18,386 nucleotides of DNA, from NCBI GenBank assembly GCA_041694515.1, contig JASMSZ010000019.1, forward strand, positions 1 to 18,386, written 5' to 3'. The translations under genes and the position numbers were made by a program. Shown piece by piece: positions 8,501 through 15,056 of this stretch (position 1 is the stretch's first letter; each line of letters begins with the position of its first letter). Below the pieces are notes generated by a model. That model did not search any database. It saw nothing but the letters and a program-made list of their open reading frames with translations, and was not told the origin of the DNA. The stretch comes from Halanaerobium sp041694515. Lineage in GTDB: Bacteria; Bacillota; Halanaerobiia; Halanaerobiales; Halanaerobiaceae.

Positions 8501-8501
8501 G
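8485..8501 (+). promoter_or_regulatory. CtsR operator over the clpB -35 box
   Basis: The plus strand reads GGTCAGA-GAA-GGTCAAG, a tandem heptad repeat matching the known CtsR consensus RGTCAAA-NAN-RGTCAAA in 12 of 14 heptad positions plus the central A. The second heptad contains the complement of the -35 hexamer, so a bound repressor would block RNA polymerase. No CIRCE element (HrcA site) is seen, so class III heat-shock control by CtsR alone is the reading. Confidence 0.75.
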
Positions 8502-8552
8502 AGATTTAAAAGAGGAATTTAATCTTTTTAATTGAATAAGTAATATATGTAG

Positions 8553-8588
8553 GTACCAGGTACAAAAAGGCCTTTTTGTACCTGGTAC
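8553..8588. repeat. Perfect 36-bp palindrome upstream of the recombinase gene
   Basis: Two 18-base arms meet with no spacer at 8570/8571 and are perfectly complementary. Each arm holds the nested interrupted palindrome GTACC-W-GGTAC (8553-8563 and 8578-8588), and the centre is AAAAAGGCCTTTTT. It is not followed by a T-run on either strand, so it is not an ordinary terminator. A related GGTACC-rich inverted repeat lies just past the recombinase gene. Its role is unknown. Confidence 0.9.
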
Positions 8589-8615
8589 AAGAGAAAAAAA
8601 GTACAAACAAAGGAA

Positions 8616-9554
8616 GTGATTAAAATTTCTCAACTTAATTTTTTACAGGCTGTAAATAAATTCAAAAAATATCTGGATGTAGAAAAAGGTTATTCGAAAC
8701 TGACAATTAAGGAATATGACAGTGATCTACATCAATTACATAAATATCTGCTGGAAGAACTTGATTTTACAGAGGGTTTTAAACCAGATGATGTTGATCG
8801 ACTTGATATCTCAGAATTTCTGGCTGATGCAGTAATTATTAATGATAATAAGGCGGTTACCAGAAACAGAAAACTCTTTGCTGTCCGTTCTTTTTACAAG
8901 TATCTGCTTCATTATGGAATTGTCACTAAAAATCCGGCTGAGGCAATAGAAAGCAGTAAAACAGATACCAGACTGGAACCAATTTATTTAAAATTAAAGG
9001 AAGCTCAGAAGTTCATCCTGGCTATTGATGAACATGGTGGAATCAACCGCCTCCGGGATCTGGCAATAGTTAAGCTCTTTTTATATGCAGGTCTCCGCAT
9101 CTCTGAACTAGTCAATCTTGATTTTGATAATATTGATTTTGAAGATGGCTCCATTAAATTTTATGGTAAGGGTAAAAAGGAACGTTATGTGCCGCTGCAC
9201 CATGATGTGGTTCTGGCAATCAGGCGTTATATGCGGGAAAGAAATTCAATTGAAATTAAAGAAAATGATGCCCGTCAGGCAGTTTTTATTTCCCGTCACG
9301 GCAGAAGAATTAATCCGAGGACTATTCAGCTTTTTGTCAAAAAATATGCAAAAAAAGCGGGTTTAAGCAGAGCTGATAAAATAACCCCTCATAAACTTCG
9401 CCATACTTTTGCTTCTACTCTTTATCGTCAGACTAAAGACATCAAAGTACTGCAGGATCTTTTAGGTCATTCCAATCTCTCTACAACTCAGATTTATACT
9501 CATGTTGATACTGAAGAAAAGAAAAATGCTATTGATGAGATGCCTGATTTTTAA
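8616..9554 (+). CDS. Tyrosine recombinase of the XerC/XerD type
   Basis: Site-specific recombinase; XerC/D proteins resolve chromosome dimers at dif, and close relatives serve mobile elements. An N-terminal SAM-like core-binding domain (about 10-105, with DVEKGYSKLTIKEYDSDL) precedes a catalytic domain with the full active site: R161 in GLRISEL, K185 in GKGKKERYVPL, H259 and R262 in HKLRHTFAS, H285 in LLGHSNLSTTQ, nucleophile Y294 in IYTHV. Length 312 is normal for XerC/D. The start is uncertain: the GTG at 8616 is itself inside the near-ideal ribosome binding site AAGGAAGTGAT (8610-8620), and the codon at the right distance is ATT 8625. It stands alone between clpB (divergent) and the aminotransferase (convergent). 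Whether it is the housekeeping Xer protein cannot be told from one window. Confidence 0.9.
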   Translation: MIKISQLNFLQAVNKFKKYLDVEKGYSKLTIKEYDSDLHQLHKYLLEELDFTEGFKPDDVDRLDISEFLADAVIINDNKAVTRNRKLFAVRSFYKYLLHYGIVTKNPAEAIESSKTDTRLEPIYLKLKEAQKFILAIDEHGGINRLRDLAIVKLFLYAGLRISELVNLDFDNIDFEDGSIKFYGKGKKERYVPLHHDVVLAIRRYMRERNSIEIKENDARQAVFISRHGRRINPRTIQLFVKKYAKKAGLSRADKITPHKLRHTFASTLYRQTKDIKVLQDLLGHSNLSTTQIYTHVDTEEKKNAIDEMPDF

Positions 9555-9576
9555 TAAAAAATATCGTAATAAAAAA

Positions 9577-9613
9577 TACCGGGAAACTGGAAATTTAATC
9601 CAGGTACCCGGTA
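9577..9613 (-). terminator. Terminator between the recombinase and aminotransferase genes
   Basis: Arms 9577-9590 and 9600-9613 pair in 12 of 14 positions around a 9-base loop. Read on the minus strand the hairpin ends CCCGGTA followed by TTTTTT (9571-9576), so it terminates the aminotransferase transcript, whose stop is 9 bases before it. On the plus strand a weaker T-rich tail (CATTATTTT) may also end the recombinase transcript. One arm contains the GGTACC core shared with the palindrome at 8553-8588. Confidence 0.75.
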
Positions 9614-9621
9614 CCATTATT

Positions 9622-10743
9622 TTAAGCCAATATTTTTTCTAATTTTTCTATTAGTTCATCTATTTCATTTTTAGTGATATTTAAAGCAGGTAAAAAGCGA
9701 ATTATCCTGCCTTTAACAAGATTCAGTAAAACTCCTTCTGCCTGAGCTCTGTCCCTTAAATTAGGAATTACTTCTTTTAACTCAATTCCCAGCATTAAGC
9801 CAATTCCTCTGACATCCTCAATCTTTTCCGAATCAAGTTCTTTTAATCTGTTCAGAAAATATTCTCCTCTTTCAGCAATTGAAGCCTGCATTTCTTCCAG
9901 CTCTTCTAAAACAACTTTTGCTCCTCTTAGAGCAAGTGGATTGGGAGCAAAAGTTGAGCCGTGGTCACCTGGTTTAAGTACCTCTGTCATTTCTCCAACC
10001 ATAATTACTCCCCCCAGCGGCAGACCACCTCCAAGTGCTTTGGCAACTGTAACCAGGTCAGGTTTTAAATCAAAATGCTGATAAGAATATTGCTTAGCAG
10101 TTCTGTAAAGACCTGCCTGTACTTCATCAACAGCCAGAATCCAATTATTGGCCGCTATTTGACTTTTAAGTTCCGCTATAAATTCTTGAGTTGCTGGCTG
10201 CACCCCACCAGAACCCTGCAGTGGTTCAAAAAAAACTGCTTTAATATCCGGATTATCTGCTGCTGTCTTTTTTAGACTCTCTACATTATTAAATTCTGCT
10301 TCTATTGTGTCCGGAAGCAGGGGTTTAAACTGGTCTCTAATTCCAGGAAAACCATTAACTGATAGTGCACCTAATGACCTGCCGTGGAATGAATTACTAA
10401 AAAATAAAATTTTTCCACCATCAATTTTCTTTTTAATAACTTTTAAGGCCAGCTCAGTTGCTTCAGTACCTGAGTTAACAAAAAATACTTTTTCTCCCTG
10501 ACTGGTAATTAACTCTGCTACTCGTTCTGTATCCTCATCTAAAAAATAATTAGAAGTATGAGCATAGCGTTCTAATTTTTTAGAGATTTCTTTTACAACT
10601 TTAGGATGACTGTGGCCCAGGGCCAGTACTCCAATCCCGGCAAAAGTATCAAAATATTTATTACCGTCAGTATCATAAATATAGACACCTTCTGCTCTTT
10701 CGATAGTAAAATCATAATTGTTATAAAGTTTTAAATAACGCAT
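9622..10743 (-). CDS. Class III aminotransferase, probable N-acetyl-diaminopimelate aminotransferase
   Basis: PLP enzyme of the ArgD family. Numbered from an upstream TTG at 10764, the landmarks are SGTEA (98-102, phosphate binding), FHGRSLGALS (126-135), the PLP-ring aspartate in ILAVDEVQAGLY (D213) and the Schiff-base lysine K242 in VAKALGGGLPLGG. The better start is ATG 10743: AAAGGATG lies about 10 bases before it, while the TTG has no ribosome binding site; this gives 373 residues. By sequence alone it could be acetylornithine aminotransferase. No other arginine gene is present, and it sits just past dapH, so glutamate-dependent amination of N-acetyl-2-amino-6-oxopimelate is the likelier role. 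A terminator hairpin separates it from dapH, so it may have its own promoter. Confidence 0.85.
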   Translation of the reverse strand: MRYLKLYNNYDFTIERAEGVYIYDTDGNKYFDTFAGIGVLALGHSHPKVVKEISKKLERYAHTSNYFLDEDTERVAELITSQGEKVFFVNSGTEATELALKVIKKKIDGGKILFFSNSFHGRSLGALSVNGFPGIRDQFKPLLPDTIEAEFNNVESLKKTAADNPDIKAVFFEPLQGSGGVQPATQEFIAELKSQIAANNWILAVDEVQAGLYRTAKQYSYQHFDLKPDLVTVAKALGGGLPLGGVIMVGEMTEVLKPGDHGSTFAPNPLALRGAKVVLEELEEMQASIAERGEYFLNRLKELDSEKIEDVRGIGLMLGIELKEVIPNLRDRAQAEGVLLNLVKGRIIRFLPALNITKNEIDELIEKLEKILA

Positions 10744-10802
10744 TTTTAAAACATCCTTTATCAATATATTTGAGAATAGATATAATACACCTGCCTAATT
10801 TG

Positions 10803-10832
10803 AAAAAGCTGGCCAAAATAAATTCAGCCAGC
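10803..10832 (-). terminator. Intrinsic terminator after dapH
   Basis: GCTGGC (10808-10813) and GCCAGC (10827-10832) form a 6-bp stem with a 13-base loop. On the minus strand the stem is followed by TTTTT (10803-10807). It lies 21 bases past the dapH stop and upstream of the aminotransferase start, so it probably separates the two transcripts, at least partly. Confidence 0.7.
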
Positions 10833-10852
10833 CTTAATCTTAAAGTTAATTT

Positions 10853-11551
10853 TTAAAGTTGGCGCAAACTTGCCATTATTTCAGTCTTCTGTTTTGTCCG
10901 ATCATCTACATTTTTAATCTTTTTAGCAGGAGAACCGGCATAAACTGCACCAGCAGGAATATCATCAATAACAATCGAACCGGCTGCAACAACAGCACCT
11001 TCACCAATATGCACTCCTTCTAAAACAACTGCATTAGCTCCAATCAGTACATTATCTTCTACAATAACCGGATCAGCACTTGGTGGTTCAATAACTCCGG
11101 CTAAAACAGTTCCAGCACCAATGTGGCAATTGTCACCAACTGTAGCTCGGCCTCCGAGCACAGTATTCATATCAATCATTGTATTGACACCAATTTTAGC
11201 ACCAATATTGATAACTGCTCCCATCATCAGCACACAGCCATCTCCAATTTCAACCTGGTCCCGAATATGGACTCCAGGTTCGATTCTGCAGTTATACTGG
11301 CTGTAATCCGCTAATGGTATAGCAGAATTAAGTCTGTCCATTTCAACTCTGGATTGTTTCAATTTATCTCCCAGTTTTTCCTTGATTGCTTCTGCTTCTT
11401 TCTGCTCACAGAAAACAACACCAGAGCTGTCATCTCCATAATATTCGTAAGTACTTAAAACTTTCTTTAAATCTTCGCCCTTAACATAAAATTTAACAGG
11501 TGAATTCTTAGTAGAATTTGAAATATAGTCAATTAAATCATATGAATTCAT
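10853..11551 (-). CDS. dapH: 2,3,4,5-tetrahydropyridine-2,6-dicarboxylate N-acetyltransferase
   Basis: Acetylates tetrahydrodipicolinate with acetyl-CoA, committing flux to the acetylated branch of the DAP pathway. It has an N-terminal alpha/beta part (about 1-85) and a left-handed beta-helix of hexapeptide repeats: EPGVHIRDQVEIGDG, VINIGAKIGVNTMIDMN, VLGGRATVGDNCHIGAGTVLAGVIEPPSADPVIVEDNVLIGANAVVLEGVHIGEG, ending in AAGSIVIDDIPAGAVYAGSPAKKIK. The IEPPSA insertion is typical of the acetyl rather than the succinyl enzyme. An in-frame TTG at 11578 lies upstream, but GGAGG sits just before ATG 11552-11554 and ATG 11549-11551; the latter has the better 7-base spacing, giving 232 residues. It has its own candidate promoter, 11600-11629. 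Confidence 0.95.
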   Translation of the reverse strand: MNSYDLIDYISNSTKNSPVKFYVKGEDLKKVLSTYEYYGDDSSGVVFCEQKEAEAIKEKLGDKLKQSRVEMDRLNSAIPLADYSQYNCRIEPGVHIRDQVEIGDGCVLMMGAVINIGAKIGVNTMIDMNTVLGGRATVGDNCHIGAGTVLAGVIEPPSADPVIVEDNVLIGANAVVLEGVHIGEGAVVAAGSIVIDDIPAGAVYAGSPAKKIKNVDDRTKQKTEIMASLRQL

Positions 11552-11599
11552 CATTATTCCTCCAGTTATATATTTCAACTTTTAATTATCAAGATTAAG

Positions 11600-11629
11600 A
11601 TTTTAATTTACGCTTCAGGTATCTGTCAA
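11600..11629 (-). promoter_or_regulatory. Candidate promoter of dapH
   Basis: On the minus strand a perfect TTGACA (11624-11629), an 18-base spacer and TAAAAT (11600-11605), about 50 bases upstream of the dapH start. It directly follows the hairpin at the end of dapB, so dapH may be transcribed independently of the riboswitch-controlled lysA-dapA-dapB transcript. Confidence 0.5.
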
Positions 11630-11701
11630 AAATCAGAATTATAATTGAATGACTTAGTTTTTCTTAAAAGAAATTTGGAATGAAACTATAACTCTGATTT
11701 T
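11625..11701 (-). terminator. Long AT-rich hairpin overlapping the dapB stop, possible terminator
   Basis: Segments 11684-11701 and 11629-11646 are inverted repeats matching at 16 of 18 positions; in minus-strand RNA both mismatches become G-U pairs, giving an uninterrupted 18-bp stem. The stem starts in the last dapB codons, so translation would compete with folding. The 37-base loop contains a smaller self-complementary stretch. Only a short run of T follows, so termination may be partial. Confidence 0.5.
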
Positions 11702-12339
11702 AAAATTTCAGAAAAACTATAAAATCCGGGCTCCAGCTTCATAATTTTTTCAGCACTTAAAAGTACTCCCTGAGTAAAAGCCTCTCTCGAATAAGCCCTG
11801 TGCTTTAGAGTCAGTACTTCTCCTGTGCTGGCAAAGTCCACTTCGTGCTCACCAAATTCTGAACCCAGTCGTTTAGAATGCATTTCTACATCTCTATCTA
11901 TAAGATCTCCCAGCATAATTGCTGTACCTGATGGTTTATCTTTTTTAAAGCGGTGATGAGTCTCGGAAATTTCTATATCCCAATCCTGATCTACATACTG
12001 ATTTACTTCCTGGATCAGTTCAGATAGAATATTGATTCCAATAGAAAAATTAAAGCTCTGAATCACGGGCACCTCTGCTGCCAGCTTATCTAATTCAGCA
12101 AAATCAGATTCATCTAAACCGGTAGTCCCAATTATCAGAGGTACCTCTTTTTCCTTAATGACTCTTACTGTATCAGCAAAAGCTTCTTCTAGAGAAAAAT
12201 CGATAATTACTTCCGGTTTTTCTATTTCTTTTTCACCATTTTCATCTTTCTGATAGACCAGTTTATGGCCAGCTTCAGAAAATAATTCTTCAATTGCCTG
12301 TCCCATCCGACCAGAATAACCTATGATTCCATATTTCAT
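11686..12339 (-). CDS. dapB: 4-hydroxy-tetrahydrodipicolinate reductase
   Basis: Reduces the DapA product to tetrahydrodipicolinate with NAD(P)H. At 217 residues it belongs to the short form of the family (E. coli has 273). The N-terminal Rossmann motif is GYSGRMGQAI (7-16), followed by DFSL and TTGLDE in the nucleotide-binding half, then the catalytic signature SETHHRFKKDKPSGTA (125-140) with the catalytic histidine H128/H129 and lysine K132. The usual APSGT alanine is lysine here. The ATG overlaps the dapA stop by four bases (ATGA), so translation is coupled. Third gene of the lysA-dapA-dapB group. Confidence 0.95.
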   Translation of the reverse strand: MKYGIIGYSGRMGQAIEELFSEAGHKLVYQKDENGEKEIEKPEVIIDFSLEEAFADTVRVIKEKEVPLIIGTTGLDESDFAELDKLAAEVPVIQSFNFSIGINILSELIQEVNQYVDQDWDIEISETHHRFKKDKPSGTAIMLGDLIDRDVEMHSKRLGSEFGEHEVDFASTGEVLTLKHRAYSREAFTQGVLLSAEKIMKLEPGFYSFSEILKSEL

Positions 12340-13214
12340 ACAATATCCAGCTCCTTCATTTCATCTAAAATTAACTGTTGATTCTCCGGACTTAAATTAA
12401 TCAGGGGACGGCGGAGATTATTATTAGAAAGTCCAATCTGCTGCATCGCAAATTTAATTGGAATTGGGTTAACATCAACAAAAATAAGCCTCATTAATTT
12501 TAAGTATTTATAATGTAAGTCTCTCGCAGCTTGATAATCTCCGGCTAAAATATGAGAAGTAATCTTCTTCATTACTCCGGGCATTAGATTTGAAAATACC
12601 GAAATAACCCCACTACCTCCACACAGCATCAATGGTAGAGCCTGGTCATCATTTCCAGAAAAAATAGTTTTACTATTTCTAGCAATTTCGATCACATTTA
12701 AGATCTGGCTCATATCTCCACTGGCTTCCTTAATAGCAGCAATATTATCTTCCATTTCAGCCATTTTCTTAAAAGTCTCCGGTTCAATATTAACTCCGGT
12801 TCTGGAAGGTACATTGTAGGCAATAATCGGAAGTTCAGTCTGACTGGCAATATGTGTATAGTGGTCGACCAATCCTGCCTGACTTGTCTTATTATAATAA
12901 GGAGTTACAATTAAAAGTCCATCAGCACCCTGTTCTTCGGCCAGTTTATTCATTTCAATTACTTTTACAGTATCATTAGTCCCAGTACCAATAATTACAG
13001 GTACTTCACCATCAGCCTTAGCCACTGCTATTTTAGTCAGTTCTTTTCTTTCTTCTAGATGTACAGTTGGAGATTCACCTGTGGTTCCCAATACCACAAG
13101 TGCATCAATATTGTTTTCTAATTGATGGTCTAAAATCTTTTCAAATAAATCATAATCAACCTCACCATTGCCTTTAAAAGGAGTAATCAACGCTGTTCCC
13201 ACACCTTTAAACAT
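12336..13214 (-). CDS. dapA: 4-hydroxy-tetrahydrodipicolinate synthase
   Basis: Condenses pyruvate with aspartate semialdehyde, the first step unique to DAP and lysine synthesis, in a TIM-barrel tetramer. At 292 residues it is canonical: VLGTTGESPT (41-50) with the catalytic threonine pair, TPYYNK with Y107, AYNVPSRTG with Y133 and R138, the Schiff-base lysine K162 in AAIKEASGD, and SGNDD. GGAGGTTATTAAT at the end of lysA provides its ribosome binding site, and the gap to the lysA stop is one base. It overlaps dapB by four bases. The riboswitch upstream of lysA should control it. Confidence 0.98.
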   Translation of the reverse strand: MFKGVGTALITPFKGNGEVDYDLFEKILDHQLENNIDALVVLGTTGESPTVHLEERKELTKIAVAKADGEVPVIIGTGTNDTVKVIEMNKLAEEQGADGLLIVTPYYNKTSQAGLVDHYTHIASQTELPIIAYNVPSRTGVNIEPETFKKMAEMEDNIAAIKEASGDMSQILNVIEIARNSKTIFSGNDDQALPLMLCGGSGVISVFSNLMPGVMKKITSHILAGDYQAARDLHYKYLKLMRLIFVDVNPIPIKFAMQQIGLSNNNLRRPLINLSPENQQLILDEMKELDIV

Positions 13215-13215
13215 A

Positions 13216-14448
13216 TTAATAACCTCCTATTACAGTAGTCGTATAATCTTCAAAAGTTTCATCACGCCTGATCTGTTTCACTTTACCATCAATAGTGTAC
13301 AAAAATTCTCCGTTTCTGAGCATTCCATTATAATTAAAGCCCATTGCATGTCCGTGAGCGCCTGTATCATGAATCACAATTAGATCTCCCAACTTGCTCT
13401 CAGGAAGTCGGCGGTCAATTGCAAATTTATCATTGTTTTCACAGAGGGAGCCAATTACATCATATTCATTTGATTTTTCTTCCCCTCGAGCTTCTGCATC
13501 AATATTGGTTAAATGGTGATAGCTTCTATACATTGCCGGTCTCATTAAATCTGACATTGAAGCATCTACACCCAGATATTTTTTGTATGTTTCCTTTTTC
13601 TTAATCACTTCTGTCACTAAATAGCCTGATTCGCCAGTAATGTAGCGGCCAGATTCCATAAAAATTTTAGGCTGCAGTCCATTTGCCCTTAAAACTTTAT
13701 CATAGGCTTCATTTACCGCTCCTGATATTGCATCTAGATCAACAAATTCTTCTGGTTGATAGGGGATTCCAATTCCGCCTCCAATGTTGATGAAGTCAAT
13801 CTCAATTCCAAATTCATTTATAATTTCTCTGGCAAATTCAAAAAGCATTTCCGTATACTCACCAAAAATTTGGGGATCATTTTCATTGGAAACCACCATA
13901 GTGTGCAGTCCAATTGATTTAATTCCCTGCCCTGCCAGAAAAGATACTGCATCTTTGATCTGCTCTGCAGTTGAACCAAACTTTGATTCTTTAGAATCAC
14001 CCATAATTTCATTTTCAATTGTGCCGGGGTTTAATCTAAAACAAATATTTTCTGGTATAATCTCATTTTCAAAAAGCTCATAAATATCTGCTGCCCAGTC
14101 AATATTTATAATGCAGCCTTTATCTACTGCATACCTGTAGGCATCAATTGTAGTCAGATTAGAGGTGAACATTATATCCTCTCCGCTAAAACCGACCATT
14201 TCTGCCAGTCTAATTTCGGTTACAGTTGCTGCATCAACCCCACAGCTATTTTCCTTCATTATTTTTAAAACATGTGGATTTGGATTGGCTTTAATGGCAA
14301 AGAATTCTTTAAAATCCGCCCAGCTAAAGGAAGAATTTAAATTGTTTAAGCGATCAACAATGGTCTGTTCATCATAAATGTGAAACGGAGTTCCATATTC
14401 TTTTACTGTTTTTCTAATTTTAGTTTCAGGTATAGTTATTGTTTTCAT
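13216..14448 (-). CDS. lysA: Diaminopimelate decarboxylase
   Basis: Decarboxylates meso-diaminopimelate to L-lysine; PLP-dependent, alanine-racemase-type barrel plus a C-terminal beta domain. Visible residues are the Schiff-base lysine K53 in FFAIKANPNP, the glycine loop INIGGGIGIPY (222-231), ESGRYITG (266-273), C337/E338 in GSLCENNDKFA and HDTGAHGHAMGFNYNG in the C-terminal domain. The usual HIGSQ is replaced by HTMVVSN and CESGD by CENND, a variant I recall from LysA proteins of anaerobic Firmicutes and Bacteroidetes. The 410 residues are normal. GGAG lies 7 bases before the ATG at 14448. First gene after the lysine riboswitch; spacing to dapA is one base. Confidence 0.93.
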   Translation of the reverse strand: MKTITIPETKIRKTVKEYGTPFHIYDEQTIVDRLNNLNSSFSWADFKEFFAIKANPNPHVLKIMKENSCGVDAATVTEIRLAEMVGFSGEDIMFTSNLTTIDAYRYAVDKGCIINIDWAADIYELFENEIIPENICFRLNPGTIENEIMGDSKESKFGSTAEQIKDAVSFLAGQGIKSIGLHTMVVSNENDPQIFGEYTEMLFEFAREIINEFGIEIDFINIGGGIGIPYQPEEFVDLDAISGAVNEAYDKVLRANGLQPKIFMESGRYITGESGYLVTEVIKKKETYKKYLGVDASMSDLMRPAMYRSYHHLTNIDAEARGEEKSNEYDVIGSLCENNDKFAIDRRLPESKLGDLIVIHDTGAHGHAMGFNYNGMLRNGEFLYTIDGKVKQIRRDETFEDYTTTVIGGY

Positions 14449-14531
14449 AAATCTACTCCATTTTTAAAAATTTTAGTTCTAAAATTATTTTATCATAACT
14501 TCTCATTAAAAGAAAAATATCTATATATAAC

Positions 14532-14556
14532 AAAAACTCAGCGAAATCGCTGAGTT
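14532..14556 (-). terminator. Terminator of the lysine riboswitch
   Basis: A perfect 9-bp stem, AACTCAGCG (14535-14543) and CGCTGAGTT (14548-14556), closes on a 4-base loop and on the minus strand runs into TTTTTGTT. It lies between the aptamer and the lysA start, 84 bases upstream of the ATG, as expected for the lysine-triggered off-switch. Confidence 0.9.
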
Positions 14557-14592
14557 AAATACTTAATCAGAGAAATCACCTCTTCCATCTTT

Positions 14593-14776
14593 TGAGATAG
14601 CTCAACATCAGCAGTCTGGACTAAACTACTAATGACAGTTCTGCATATTTTTTATACAGACCCAGCAGACAGCCATTAAACCCTGACTGAAAACTTCGGC
14701 GAATCAGCCTTTCTTTCCCAACAGCGGTTTAAGCTGAAGTTGAAAAATACTAATCTAAATTCGCGCCTCTACCTCA
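14593..14776 (-). ncRNA. Lysine riboswitch (L box) aptamer
   Basis: Minus-strand leader RNA upstream of lysA. Helix P1 is UGAGGUAG (14776-14769) with CUAUCUCA (14600-14593), 8 bp with one G-U pair. The 5' strand continues as the highly conserved AGAGGCGCGAA, followed by the AGUA motif; further in are AAAGGCUGAUUCGCCGAAG and GGCUGUCUGCUGGGUCUG, as in the known L-box fold, and the 3' side reads GAGCUAUCUC. The aptamer of 184 bases is of normal size. Known behaviour is lysine binding that favours the downstream terminator at 14532-14556, reducing lysA-dapA-dapB expression. UUGAG at 14605-14601 could pair with CUCAA in the P1 3' strand or with CUCAG in the terminator, a plausible switching element. 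Confidence 0.93.
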
Positions 14777-14791
14777 TCGAATCTGATGAGG
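14772..14791 (-). other. Hairpin upstream of, and competing with, riboswitch P1
   Basis: Minus-strand RNA CCUCAUC-AGAUUC-GAUGAGG forms a perfect 7-bp stem directly 5' of the aptamer. Its 3' strand contains the UGAGG that also makes P1, so the two helices exclude each other. Confidence 0.7.
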
Positions 14792-14831
14792 CATTTTCCT
14801 ATTAAAATTTATTATGTTTTTACTTTGTTTA

Positions 14832-14860
14832 AGTATATATAATAGAAGAAAGCTTGTCAA
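14832..14860 (-). promoter_or_regulatory. Sigma-A promoter of the riboswitch-lysA-dapA-dapB transcript
   Basis: On the minus strand perfect TTGACA (14855-14860), a 17-base spacer and TATACT (14832-14837). The predicted start near 14825 gives a leader of about 375 bases that contains the whole L box. Confidence 0.85.
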
Positions 14861-15056
14861 GAATTTAATGATAATTCATCTCAATAGATTTTTAGTAAAT
14901 ATAATAATTTTGTAAATTCTATTATAGTTCAAAAATAGCCAAGTATCCATGTATACAACTAAAACTTTAGCTTTTTAATTGATTTTAAGTGAATTATATA
15001 TTAAGATTAATTTGTAATGGTTTAATGTTATAAAATTTTTTTGAGGAGTGAGAAGT
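14861..15056 (+). promoter_or_regulatory. AT-rich upstream region of the glutamate dehydrogenase gene
   Basis: About 195 bases between the divergent lysine promoter and gdhA without any coding frame. It must hold the gdhA promoter, but the choice is unclear: TTGATT followed 17 bases later by TAAGAT in the stretch just after 14980, or the extended -10 TGTTATAAA at 15026-15034, which would give a very short leader. No further conserved motif is seen. Confidence 0.35.

Noticed and set aside
8406..8520. CIRCE element (HrcA operator) at clpB
   Set aside because: Looked for the TTAGCACTC/GAGTGCTAA inverted repeat and found none; only the CtsR box is present.
8553..8588. 36-bp palindrome as an intrinsic terminator
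   Set aside because: The centre is T-rich but neither flank has a T-run downstream of the stem, and no gene ends there.
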